From the NCBI GenBank assembly GCA_964644375.1, contig CAZXWJ010000120.1, positions 1-12,629 on the forward strand: a stretch of 12,629 bases of DNA. The letters run 5' to 3'. The position numbers and the translations under genes are program-made. The stretch's first letter is position 1, and each line of letters starts with the position of its first letter. Below, piece after piece: positions 6,046 to 12,629 of the stretch. The notes beneath the pieces were generated by a model. It was not told where the DNA came from. It was given only the letters and a program-made list of their open reading frames with translations, and did no database searches. The stretch comes from CAYNYM01 sp964644375 (GTDB lineage: Bacteria; Desulfobacterota; DSM-4660; Desulfatiglandales; HGW-15).

Positions 6046-8025
6046 ATGAAAAATCATCACCGTGGCATTTTATGCTTTTCCCTTCTACTCATCTTTTGCG
6101 CCGGGCTATTCTTACCCGGAGGAAATTGCGAAGCGTCTGAGCCCTTCCCCCTATATCCCTGCATCAGACCCAATGTGAATTTTTGGAAAAAGGTCTACTC
6201 CAAATATGGGACCACCCATGGCATCATTCACGACAGCCGGAATTTAGGCGTCATCTATGAGGTGATTGATCTCAAAAAGAGAGGCGCCCGCAATGCTCGC
6301 AGGGTGAACAAAAAGCGTATCGAAAAGGCAAAGAAGAAGTATGCCGGTATATTGAGGCTCCTGGCCTCCAATCCCTCTCATTCCAAACGGGACGCAAGAC
6401 GGGTAGCGGCCCTTTTCGGGGCCGGTGCGACGCGAAAGACCTATCAAAGGGCCATAAAAAATATTCGGTGTCAGGTGGGGCAGAGAGACCGATTCCGTAA
6501 GGGTCTCATCCGGTCCGGCGCCTATCTTGGGGAGATAAAACGCATCTTTGTCTCCCAGGGTTTGCCGGTTGATCTTGCCTATCTGCCCCATGTGGAATCA
6601 TCCTTTAATCCAAAGGCCTACAGCAAATTTGGTGCTGCGGGCATCTGGCAGTTCACCCGTTCCACCGGCAAACGATTTATGTCGGTGAATTACACCCTTG
6701 ACGAACGCTGGGATCCACTACAAGCCAGCCGTGCTGCCGCAAGACTGCTCAAGAGCAATTATGGAAAACTCCGAAATTGGCCCTTTGCGCTAACCGCCTA
6801 TAATCATGGGGTGGCGGGCATGATGCGGGCCAAGAAGGCCAAGGGCAGTTATCCCGCAGTGTTCAAAGGCTATAGGGGGAGATCTTTCAAGTTCGCTTCC
6901 CGCAATTTCTATTCGGAATTCTTGGCGGCACGGGAGGTGGCCCGGAATTGGGAGAGATATTTTGGAAAGCTCAAATTCCACAAACCCGTCAGGACCAGAA
7001 AAATAAGAATGGAGGGGTATGCCTCCGTGGGGGACCTTTCCCGGTTTTTCAAAGTGAGTACACCTACGATTCGTCGACTCAATCCGACCTTGAGGGCGCC
7101 GGTATTTCGAGGACAGAAAGATGTTCCCAAGGGCTATGTTTTGAAATTGCCGGCCTCCGCCGGGAAAGGCCAGTCGGTGACATCCCTTAGTCGGTCTTCG
7201 AATATTTATCGTTCTCACCAGAAACGAAGCCGTTTCTATCGGGTCCAAAAAGGGGATACGGCCGGTAAGATCGCGAAGATCCACGGTGTCAGGCTGTCAG
7301 ATCTTATTCGGGCCAACAACCTCAATGCCGGTGCCTGTATTTTTGCGGGACAGAACCTGCGCATTCCCGGCAGGGGTGAAAAAATCAGCAGGCCGGTCGT
7401 GGCCCGGAAAACCGTGAAAAAGAAGTCAAAAGCGGTTCGCCGAAATCTCCATAAGCCCGCATTGGTATCCGGCAGGCCTTCGGAATCCAAACCTGCCGTA
7501 AAAAGCAGGCCTGAAAAAGCGGCGATAACAATCGTTTCGGAACGCCGGGAATTTCCCGTCAACCCGTCAATCGTCACAGGCAAACTGTCCGTTGAAAGGG
7601 TCGCCATACGAAAAGGCCAACCTGTAGGAGTCATTCGGGTGGGTGCTGAAGAGACCCTTGGCCATTATGCCGACTGGCTGGCCATTTCGACCCATAAGAT
7701 CAGACGATTGAACGGTTTCAGGTATGGACGAAACGTTCACATCAATGAAGAGATCAAAATTCCTATGGGTGGGATTTCCAGGGAGCAGTTTGAAGAAAGG
7801 CGATTTGAATACCACAAAAAAATTCAGGAAGATTTCTTTGCCTCTTACCGGGTTGAGAAAGTCACGACTTACAACATCAAGGCCGGGGACAATCTCTGGA
7901 GCCTTTGCATGGAGACCTTTGGCGCCCCCATTTGGCTGATCAATAAGTATAATCCTGAACTGGATTTCAGCAATCTACGGCCCTATCAGAAAATGCGGAT
8001 TCCGGTGGTCGAACAGATCAGTTAA
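6046..8025 (+). CDS. MltD-like lytic transglycosylase with LysM modules
   Basis: This protein of about 659 residues cleaves peptidoglycan glycan strands at the MurNAc-GlcNAc bond if it acts like its family. An N-terminal signal (MKNHHRGILCFSLLLIFCAG, likely cut after CEA near residue 30) sends it to the periplasm. The GGNC before that site is a poor lipobox, so lipoprotein anchoring is doubtful. A basic helical region precedes the SLT domain. The catalytic glutamate is probably Glu184 in HVESSFNPKAYSKFGAAGIWQF, and AYNHG lies near residue 251. LysM-type peptidoglycan-binding modules follow: a clear one at about 396-440 (YRVQKGDTAGKIAKIHGV), degenerate ones near 320-370 and 528-575, and a C-terminal one at about 607-655 (YNIKAGDNLWSLCMETFG). 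A Lys/Arg-rich linker joins them. AAGAGGA precedes both a TTG at 6040 and the ATG at 6046; I chose the ATG. A sigma54-like element lies upstream. Confidence 0.9.
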   Translation: MKNHHRGILCFSLLLIFCAGLFLPGGNCEASEPFPLYPCIRPNVNFWKKVYSKYGTTHGIIHDSRNLGVIYEVIDLKKRGARNARRVNKKRIEKAKKKYAGILRLLASNPSHSKRDARRVAALFGAGATRKTYQRAIKNIRCQVGQRDRFRKGLIRSGAYLGEIKRIFVSQGLPVDLAYLPHVESSFNPKAYSKFGAAGIWQFTRSTGKRFMSVNYTLDERWDPLQASRAAARLLKSNYGKLRNWPFALTAYNHGVAGMMRAKKAKGSYPAVFKGYRGRSFKFASRNFYSEFLAAREVARNWERYFGKLKFHKPVRTRKIRMEGYASVGDLSRFFKVSTPTIRRLNPTLRAPVFRGQKDVPKGYVLKLPASAGKGQSVTSLSRSSNIYRSHQKRSRFYRVQKGDTAGKIAKIHGVRLSDLIRANNLNAGACIFAGQNLRIPGRGEKISRPVVARKTVKKKSKAVRRNLHKPALVSGRPSESKPAVKSRPEKAAITIVSERREFPVNPSIVTGKLSVERVAIRKGQPVGVIRVGAEETLGHYADWLAISTHKIRRLNGFRYGRNVHINEEIKIPMGGISREQFEERRFEYHKKIQEDFFASYRVEKVTTYNIKAGDNLWSLCMETFGAPIWLINKYNPELDFSNLRPYQKMRIPVVEQIS

Positions 8026-8077
8026 CCTTCGGGGGATGAAACGGCAGGATCGAAGATGCGTGTGGCTCTGTCCTCTT

Positions 8078-8107
8078 CTTATCCGGATTTTGAAAAATCC
8101 GGATAAG
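8078..8107. other. Perfect 14-bp hairpin downstream of the transglycosylase
   Basis: CTTATCCGGATTTT (8078-8091) and AAAATCCGGATAAG (8094-8107) are exact reverse complements separated by two bases. It lies 53 bases after the transglycosylase stop. There is no T run directly after it; the next hairpin has one. It may act in transcript 3'-end protection or be a small mobile palindrome. Confidence 0.6.
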
Positions 8108-8126
8108 CGGGATGCTAGGCCCCGAG

Positions 8127-8147
8127 AAAAGCCGCGCGGCATTTTTT
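8127..8147. terminator. Bidirectional terminator between convergent genes
   Basis: AAAA (8127-8130), GCC, a GCGC loop and GGC, then A and TTTTTT (8142-8147) form a GC stem flanked by an A run and a T run, so it can work on both strands. It ends the plus-strand transglycosylase transcript. On the minus strand the stop codon of the ASH-domain gene (8146-8148) lies inside the same T run. Confidence 0.6.
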
Positions 8148-8523
8148 AGATGCTGCCCTCATCGCATTGAACATCCAAGGCTGCGGAGTGAAGGCCGACG
8201 GTGGTCGGGGTGAATGTGATTTCTACGGCTATTTCTCCTGACGGGTCGAGCGTCAGGGGCAGGTTGGGTGCGTTCATCGAGAAGGATGTGATGCCGTCTC
8301 CTTTAAGACCGATGTGACGAACGATAAGAGATTTCAGCCCCTCATTTCGAATGGTGAAAACAACCGCCTTTTGGGTCCCAAGATCGATGGTTCCGGAATC
8401 CCACGTCTCGGGAGTGATGACGAGCGGAGAATCGGTTGTTTCTTCGGCTGCGTATGAATTGAAGATGCCGAACGTAAGGAACAGACTGACCATTAACACT
8501 GTGATAAAACGCCATTTAGTCAT
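8146..8523 (-). CDS. Small secreted ASH/DUF1573-like (choice-of-anchor D type) protein
   Basis: This 125-residue protein has a signal peptide (MTKWRFITVLMVSLFLTFG, probable cleavage at YAA/EET near residue 31). One Ig-like domain follows: WDSGTIDLGTQKAVVFTIRN, then an SLIVRHIGL segment and ITFTPTTVGLHSAALDV. This is the ASH/DUF1573 pattern seen in exported bacterial proteins and in choice-of-anchor D repeats; it probably binds other proteins or polymer in the periplasm or outside. The chain ends at VQCDEGSI, where related domains usually continue into a last strand (often ending PLSGTG). The domain therefore looks clipped and the gene may be a truncated copy. An ATG six codons upstream (8541) exists, but the ATG at 8523 has GGGAG 7 bases before it. 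It converges on the transglycosylase through a shared terminator. Confidence 0.72.
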   Translation of the reverse strand: MTKWRFITVLMVSLFLTFGIFNSYAAEETTDSPLVITPETWDSGTIDLGTQKAVVFTIRNEGLKSLIVRHIGLKGDGITSFSMNAPNLPLTLDPSGEIAVEITFTPTTVGLHSAALDVQCDEGSI

Positions 8524-8656
8524 TTTCGTCTCCCTATCCAAGGTATTGGAAAGTATCTCTTTATCGAAGTGCGACGCCCTTTCGACAATTTCTTCCCGGT
8601 GGATATAGATTCTTTATGATACATTATTTCGAACCGGATGGCATCTTAATAAATAT

Positions 8657-8672
8657 CCCGATAAATATCGGG
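8657..8672. repeat. 16-bp near-perfect palindrome
   Basis: CCCGATAAATATCGGG forms 7 base pairs around a two-base centre. It lies about 135 bases upstream of the ASH-domain gene start on its 5' side, so it could be an operator for that gene or part of a dispersed repeat. Confidence 0.45.
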
Positions 8673-8994
8673 GTCAACTTAAATTTGTGAAATGCCTACC
8701 GAGAACAAATAAATGCGTTTCGTTATTCACTGTCTTCAGAACCTATAGAAAAGATTGAAATGGAACTTCTCATCACCGGAACCTTGCCCCAATATAAAGC
8801 AATAACTGTACCAATGTTATTTGTTTGATAATTGTCTTTATGTTTCAGGTGGTTAAGCTGCGATGTGAAATTGATGTATTTGAGTGTGAAAAAACATGCC
8901 GTCATTGCGCGAAGCGTATTTGCTTTTGATGGTAAAAAAATACATACTTTTGTGCGAACGATTTTCGTAAAGAACCCCAGCGCATCGCAGATCT

Positions 8995-9012
8995 CCGCCC
9001 GATTGGGCGGGA
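8995..9012. repeat. GC hairpin resembling the one after the YchF-like gene
   Basis: CCGCCC (8995-9000) and GGGCGG (9005-9010) flank a GATT loop. The right half, ATTGGGCGGGA, is identical over 11 bases to 1551-1561, and both begin TCTCC. Two copies in 12 kb suggest a dispersed REP-like or terminator-like element. Confidence 0.42.
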
Positions 9013-9233
9013 GGAGGGCTGGACTTTGATTGGGCCCCATAGGGGTGAAATCTACTTTCCATGCTTACATGATAACCGGAATGATGGAATATTGGGGTGG
9101 TGAAAATAAAGAATATCTCGATCCAGGGGTGTGCACCCCCGAGTAAGGTGCCCATGACCGGCATGTCGAAGGTCCGGGCCAACCGGTAGGCCTGAATTTA
9201 TGGGATGATCCGCCTTTGCCGCGGGCTATCGGG

Positions 9234-9851
9234 TTAATCGGTGTCGCGGTTTTTCTCGTCCTCTGAATTTAATGGTCGGGCCTTTCTGTAGTGCCGTACC
9301 GCCTTATCCGTAAATATTCCGATGAAATCACTCTTGGCCTGAGTGTAGGCCGTACGGTCACCGCGGTGGGTATCGGAGAGTTTCTCTTTGAGACCGGCGT
9401 ACTCCCGGGCAACATCCGGATGATCGATGAGGTAGTCTCGAAACAGCAGTCTGTTCCAGTGCTCGAATTCGGCCTCAACCATGTGGATATGATGCGTTCT
9501 GTTTCCGTTCTCGTCACGTTTGATAAACCAGGCATAGAAGGGTGGCGTGGCATCTCCCCAGGACGGACGCCAAAAATAGTCATACCCCTTCGCTTCGAGG
9601 ATAGGTGCAATGATCTCCCTGGTCTTATCGAGGCTTGTTACCTCGACCAGAATGTCCACAATGGGTTTGGCCGAGAGGCCGGGAACGGCCGTGCTGCCAA
9701 AATGCTCGATTCTTTTTATCAAATCAGTCGGCAGGCAGGACTGCAAATGAAAGCGTTCCTTCTCAAACACCTCCGGCCAGACAGGATCGTATGGCACGAC
9801 GGCCACTTCCTCCTTTACGACACGGGCAATCTTTTCTTCAAGCGTTTCCAT
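9234..9851 (-). CDS. GrpB-family (UPF0157) nucleotidyltransferase-like protein
   Basis: This 205-residue protein carries the full GrpB signature: VPYDPVWPEVFEKE (residues 19-32), IEHFGSTAVPGLSAKPIVDI (48-67, with Gly52-Ser53 and the acidic Asp66 typical of the nucleotidyltransferase fold), and a THHIHMV segment near residue 120. The family belongs to the Pol-beta-like nucleotidyltransferase superfamily. Some members stand alone and others are fused to dephospho-CoA kinase; the substrate is not established. The frame is open to 9989, but the ATG at 9851 has AAGGGA 8 bases before it and begins where the family begins. It has its own promoter between the TolC stop and its start, so it need not depend on the export operon. 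No strong terminator follows. Confidence 0.88.
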   Translation of the reverse strand: METLEEKIARVVKEEVAVVPYDPVWPEVFEKERFHLQSCLPTDLIKRIEHFGSTAVPGLSAKPIVDILVEVTSLDKTREIIAPILEAKGYDYFWRPSWGDATPPFYAWFIKRDENGNRTHHIHMVEAEFEHWNRLLFRDYLIDHPDVAREYAGLKEKLSDTHRGDRTAYTQAKSDFIGIFTDKAVRHYRKARPLNSEDEKNRDTD

Positions 9852-9951
9852 TCGTTCTTTCCCTTGCCGTCGCATGATAACGATCTTTTCGGGATGCTTC
9901 TTTTGACGAATCCCATCATGGTTTCTTACTCCACAATTATGGGCTAAAGCC

Positions 9952-9979
9952 ATTATACATGACATCTTGATCATTTGAA
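9952..9979 (-). promoter_or_regulatory. Sigma70-type promoter of the GrpB-family gene
   Basis: On the minus strand TTCAAA (9974-9979) and a perfect TATAAT (9952-9957) are separated by 16 bases. It lies immediately after the TolC stop codon and gives a leader of about 95 bases before the start at 9851. This supports the downstream start, since an ATG at 9989 would precede the promoter. Confidence 0.6.
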
Positions 9980-10004
9980 CAGCGTTCATTCCGGGGTCAG
10001 GGCC

Positions 10005-11351
10005 TCAGTATTCCCCCATGGCACGTTTGAGCCTGGCCTTGGCGAGGTTGTGGCTATAGAGGGCGCTGTAATAGTTGACCCTGGCCTGGGTGAGCAGGGT
10101 CTGGGCGTCCAAGACTTCGGTGATGGTCGTCACCTGGGCCTTGTAACGCTCCTCGCTTACCCTCAGGTTCTCCTCACCCTGTTGCACCGCCTTTTCCGTG
10201 GTCGGGACGTTCTTGGCCGTTACGTCGAGATCCAGTACCGCCTTTCTGATCTCCAGCGCGATCGTGTCTTCAAGGGCCTTTCGGGTCTCCTGGATCTGCC
10301 GTTTGACGCTTTCCTTTTCCCGGACGGCGCTGCGGGTCTTGCCCCACTCCCAGAAGGTCCAGGTCAGGCCCGCCATGACCTGCCAGTGACCGGCGTCATG
10401 AAAATCGCTGCCCGAGACACTCACGTCGTCCCCTTCCTTGATGTAGTCATAGGAAAGAAATGCCTCGGGGTAGAATTTGCTCCCGGCCAGCCTGATACTC
10501 TGATCCGCCTGCTGCAGATTGACGTCAATGAGCATGATCTCCGGTCGGGATTTGAGTGCCCTTTCCAGATAGGCCTCGAACTCTCCTTCTTCGGGACGGT
10601 AGACCAGGATATCCTCCACTTCCACCGGATCGTTCACGGGATTTGCAAGTAGTGTATTAAAGGCGGATTTGGTCAGGCTCACGGCGTTTTGGGCCTTGAC
10701 CAGGTTCTGATCGGCATTGGCCAGTTCTACTTCCACCTTGAGAAGATCGTTTATGGGGATCATGCCGACCTTGTAAAAGCTGCGGGTTACGTTCACATTG
10801 GACTGGAGGGATTCTACCGCTTTTTCGGCGACCTCCACCGCCTTTTCCGCCCCGAGAATATCAAAGTAGCCCTCCTTGACCCGCAGGACGAGATCCAGTT
10901 TGGTCGTTTCAAGGCTCAGCTTGGATTGATCGATGCCGAGTTTGGCCAGTTCATGGGCACTGGTCAGGGCAAAACCCGTGAACAGGGATTGGGTCATGCC
11001 AATCTTCCACTGAAAGTTGTCCCGAGTGTTGAGGTCATAGCCGGGGATCTGGATACCTCCCCCGATCGGGACGGCCTCGGTCTTGCTCACTTCGCTCAGG
11101 TAGGTGAAACCGTAAGAGGTGGAAAGCTTGGGGTAGAAGTCCGCTTTGGCCTGTTTTTCTATGTGTTCCGCCTCGCTGACCGTCTCCTTTTGTGCCTTGA
11201 GGTTCCAGTTTTCGGCCAGGGCTTGGGCAATGCTCGCCTCCAGGGTGTAAATCCTTTTGGCATTTTCAGCGCTCGCCCCACCTGGGAGAAGGAGAAAAAT
11301 CATGAGCAGAAGAGAAAAAGTACTAACATGTTTTTTCGGATTAAAGGTCAT
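10005..11351 (-). CDS. TolC-family outer-membrane efflux protein
   Basis: This 448-residue protein has a signal peptide cut after ASA at residue 28. Two homologous TolC/OEP halves follow (about 33-230 and 240-446), each with long amphipathic helices. Family features include the opening YTLEASIAQALAENWNLKAQ, STSYGFTYLSEV, LLANPVNDPVEVED and the closing TEVLDAQTLLTQARVNYYSALYSHNLAKARLKRAMG. Three copies form an outer-membrane barrel with a periplasmic tunnel that completes a tripartite exporter. It lies 37 bases after the ABC-2 permease gene on the same strand, with GAGGT 5 bases before its ATG, so it is the last gene of the export operon. The substrate (drug, lipid or metabolite) cannot be read from sequence. 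Confidence 0.93.
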   Translation of the reverse strand: MTFNPKKHVSTFSLLLMIFLLLPGGASAENAKRIYTLEASIAQALAENWNLKAQKETVSEAEHIEKQAKADFYPKLSTSYGFTYLSEVSKTEAVPIGGGIQIPGYDLNTRDNFQWKIGMTQSLFTGFALTSAHELAKLGIDQSKLSLETTKLDLVLRVKEGYFDILGAEKAVEVAEKAVESLQSNVNVTRSFYKVGMIPINDLLKVEVELANADQNLVKAQNAVSLTKSAFNTLLANPVNDPVEVEDILVYRPEEGEFEAYLERALKSRPEIMLIDVNLQQADQSIRLAGSKFYPEAFLSYDYIKEGDDVSVSGSDFHDAGHWQVMAGLTWTFWEWGKTRSAVREKESVKRQIQETRKALEDTIALEIRKAVLDLDVTAKNVPTTEKAVQQGEENLRVSEERYKAQVTTITEVLDAQTLLTQARVNYYSALYSHNLAKARLKRAMGEY

Positions 11352-11388
11352 AGCTACCTCGTCAGGATATTTGGGTTTTGAATGGGTT

Positions 11389-12519
11389 TCACTGTAATGT
11401 CTTTTTAAACCTCACAGAAGCGAGAAGCATGAACAACACGGCCAGCACCGACTGCCCGATCATGGAAGGCCATAGGGCATTCGGGCCGACCCCCTTCAAC
11501 ACCACGCCCCGCAGGATTTCCAGGTACCACCGCATGGGATTGAGAAAGGTGGCGTACTGAACCGGCAGGGGCATGTTGCGGATGGGAAACATGAAACCGC
11601 TGAGCAGCACCGCGGGCATGACGATGAAGAAGGCCGTGAGCAGGGCCTGCTGCTGGGTCCCGGCGCTGACGCTGATCAGCAGTGCGAGCCCCACATTGCC
11701 CACCAGGTAGACCCCTGTCATGAGATAGAGGAGGGGCCAGCTTCCCTTGACGGTGATGCCGAAGGCCAGCATGGCGAGGAGAAACATGGCCGTCATGACG
11801 ATAAAGCCGGTGATCAGGTAGGGGATGGTTTTGCCCAGGATGAATTCCAGCTTGCTGATGGGGGTGACCATCATCTGCTCGATGGTGCCGATCTCCTTTT
11901 CACGGACAATGGCGATGCTGGTCAGCAGCATGCTGACCACGAGCAGCATCACGGCGATCAGGGCCGGCACGTAGTAGAACCGGCTCTCCAGGTTCGGGTT
12001 GAACCAGGCTCGGGTCTCGATTGCGATCGGGGCCGGTTTTTTGCCGGGGCCGTAAAGGGCACTGATCCTGCGCGCCAATTTTTCCTCCGCGTAGTCGTTT
12101 ACGATTCGGGTGGCGTAACCGAAAACAATGGAGGTGGTATTGCTGTCCGTGGCATCGGCCAGGATCTGGACCTTTGCCGTGCGGCCCGAAACCAGGTCCT
12201 CTTCAAAGTCGACCGGGACGTGGATGACGACCCGGACCGTTCCGTGGTCAAGGAATCGCGTCATGTCCTCCTGGGAAGAGGCCGCCTCGACGATCTCGAA
12301 ATAACCGCTTGCCGTAAAGGCACTCAGAAATTCTCGGGATGAAGGGGTATTGTCGAAGTCCAGGACCGCGGTCTTGATATCCGTTACGTCGGTCGTCAGG
12401 GCGAAGGCAAGGATCATCATCTGGAGCACGGGCACGACAAAGATCACAACCCGCATTCGGGGGTCCCGGAACATCTGAAGAAATTCCTTGATCAGCATAT
12501 GTTTCAGACGCTTGAGCAT
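11389..12519 (-). CDS. ABC-2 type transporter permease (YbhR/YhhJ-like)
   Basis: This 376-residue inner-membrane protein has the ABC-2 exporter layout. A short cytosolic start with MLIKEFLQMFRDPRMR is followed by TM1 (about 22-43), a large periplasmic domain (about 45-175, beginning DIKTAVLDFDNTPSS) and five further TM segments between about 180 and 370. The conserved cytosolic EKEIGTIEQMMVTPI (about 207-221) is the coupling element that contacts the ATPase. MFPIRNMPLPVQYATFLNPMRWYLEILRG, near residues 315-345, is also typical. The E. coli relatives YbhS/YbhR work as a pair with an ATPase (YbhF) and a fusion protein (YbhG). Here the preceding gene is another permease whose stop is 3 bases from this ATG, and TolC follows, so the set fits a tripartite exporter. 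Confidence 0.92.
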   Translation of the reverse strand: MLKRLKHMLIKEFLQMFRDPRMRVVIFVVPVLQMMILAFALTTDVTDIKTAVLDFDNTPSSREFLSAFTASGYFEIVEAASSQEDMTRFLDHGTVRVVIHVPVDFEEDLVSGRTAKVQILADATDSNTTSIVFGYATRIVNDYAEEKLARRISALYGPGKKPAPIAIETRAWFNPNLESRFYYVPALIAVMLLVVSMLLTSIAIVREKEIGTIEQMMVTPISKLEFILGKTIPYLITGFIVMTAMFLLAMLAFGITVKGSWPLLYLMTGVYLVGNVGLALLISVSAGTQQQALLTAFFIVMPAVLLSGFMFPIRNMPLPVQYATFLNPMRWYLEILRGVVLKGVGPNALWPSMIGQSVLAVLFMLLASVRFKKTLQ

Positions 12520-12522
12520 GTA

Positions 12523-12629
12523 TTACTCCAGTTTGAGCTTCAGGCGCTTGTTGGTAAGCGCGACCATGATCAGCGCGTAGATCGTGAGCAGCAGGGCGTT
12601 CAACCAGAGGATCTCCAGCCCGATGCCCT
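12523..12629 (-). CDS. ABC-2 type transporter permease, C-terminal end (cut by window edge)
   Basis: Only the last 34 residues are visible: a final hydrophobic TM segment (ILWLNALLLTIYALIMVALT) and a basic tail NKRLKLKLE. This is the usual end of an ABC-2 permease, a YbhS-like partner of the downstream gene. Three bases separate its TAA from the next ATG, and GGAG for that gene lies inside its last codons, so the two are translationally coupled. Confidence 0.75.
   Translation of the reverse strand, partial: GIGLEILWLNALLLTIYALIMVALTNKRLKLKLE

Larger units (their letters stand above)
8524..9233. other. AT-richer, palindrome-rich spacer without a convincing gene
   Basis: Several frames are open for 60-110 codons on both strands, but they overlap one another, lack ribosome-binding sites and have no recognisable domain. 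The stretch 8600-8960 is clearly more AT-rich than the genes around it. Short inverted repeats are concentrated here: CCCGATA-AA-TATCGGG (8657-8672), CCGCCC-GATT-GGGCGG (8995-9010) and GGGGTG-TG-CACCCC (9126-9139). On the minus strand near 9110-9192 one frame reads AYRLARTFDMPVMGT followed by AHPWIEIF. This is weakly like part of a nicotinate phosphoribosyltransferase and could be a gene scrap, but the likeness is too short to call. Confidence 0.5.

Noticed and set aside
8723..9040. Minus-strand frame of 105 codons, and an overlapping plus-strand frame at 8832-9029
   Set aside because: The frames overlap on opposite strands, lack ribosome-binding sites and any domain, and run through the hairpin at 8995-9010.
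9291..9947. 218-codon plus-strand frame
   Set aside because: It is antisense to the GrpB-family gene, whose family motifs are unmistakable.
10689..11381. 230-codon plus-strand frame, and a similar one at 9975-10652
   Set aside because: Both mirror the TolC gene codon by codon; TolC has the signal peptide, family motifs and ribosome-binding site.
1..12629. CRISPR array, tRNA or rRNA gene, insertion sequence, toxin-antitoxin or phage-defence genes
   Set aside because: Looked for on both strands; no regularly spaced repeats, no cloverleaf or conserved rRNA segments, no transposase motifs, and no protein with defence-type domain combinations.

Overview
The window (about 12.6 kb, moderately GC-rich) looks like ordinary chromosome of a Gram-negative bacterium. 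Signal-peptide-bearing TolC and LysM lytic transglycosylase proteins imply an outer membrane. The EF-P start, the YchF-like ATPase variant and the general gene style suggest a deltaproteobacterium (Desulfobacterota), but that assignment is inference from protein style, since no rRNA or marker phylogeny is available. I see no tRNA, rRNA, CRISPR array, insertion sequence or phage gene.

Layout. 1-121 (-) is the start of efp, cut by the window edge. It is divergent from a YchF-family P-loop NTPase (451-1518, +), and each has a good sigma70-type promoter in the shared spacer. Next come a decayed metal-dependent amidohydrolase (1662-2086, -), a GNAT acetyltransferase (2237-2686, +) and an HD-domain nucleotidase of the YfbR/HDDC2 type (2775-3365, +). 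A two-TM potassium-channel-like protein (3479-4300, -) converges on the HD gene and diverges from a flavodoxin (4573-5076, +). A small cupin follows (5323-5646, +). A spacer of about 400 bp holds gene-like but startless frames and a sigma54-like promoter in front of a large MltD-like lytic transglycosylase with LysM modules (6046-8025, +). That gene converges through strong hairpins on a short secreted ASH/DUF1573-like protein (8146-8523, -).

8524-9233 is an AT-richer, palindrome-rich stretch without a convincing gene. It is followed by a GrpB-family protein with its own promoter (9234-9851, -). The right end is part of a minus-strand export operon, in transcription order: an ABC-2 permease (only its last 34 residues seen), a second ABC-2 permease (11389-12519) and a TolC-type outer-membrane channel (10005-11351). 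The ATPase and membrane-fusion subunits presumably lie beyond the right edge.

Functionally the window is a mosaic of housekeeping and envelope genes plus small enzymes, not one integrated system. I found no convincing new multi-gene system. The points most worth a second look are the divergent P-loop of the YchF paralog, the broken amidohydrolase with a G8 slippage tract, a hydrophobic in-frame extension after the HD gene stop, the open frames at 5645-5935, the sigma54-like element and the truncated-looking ASH protein.
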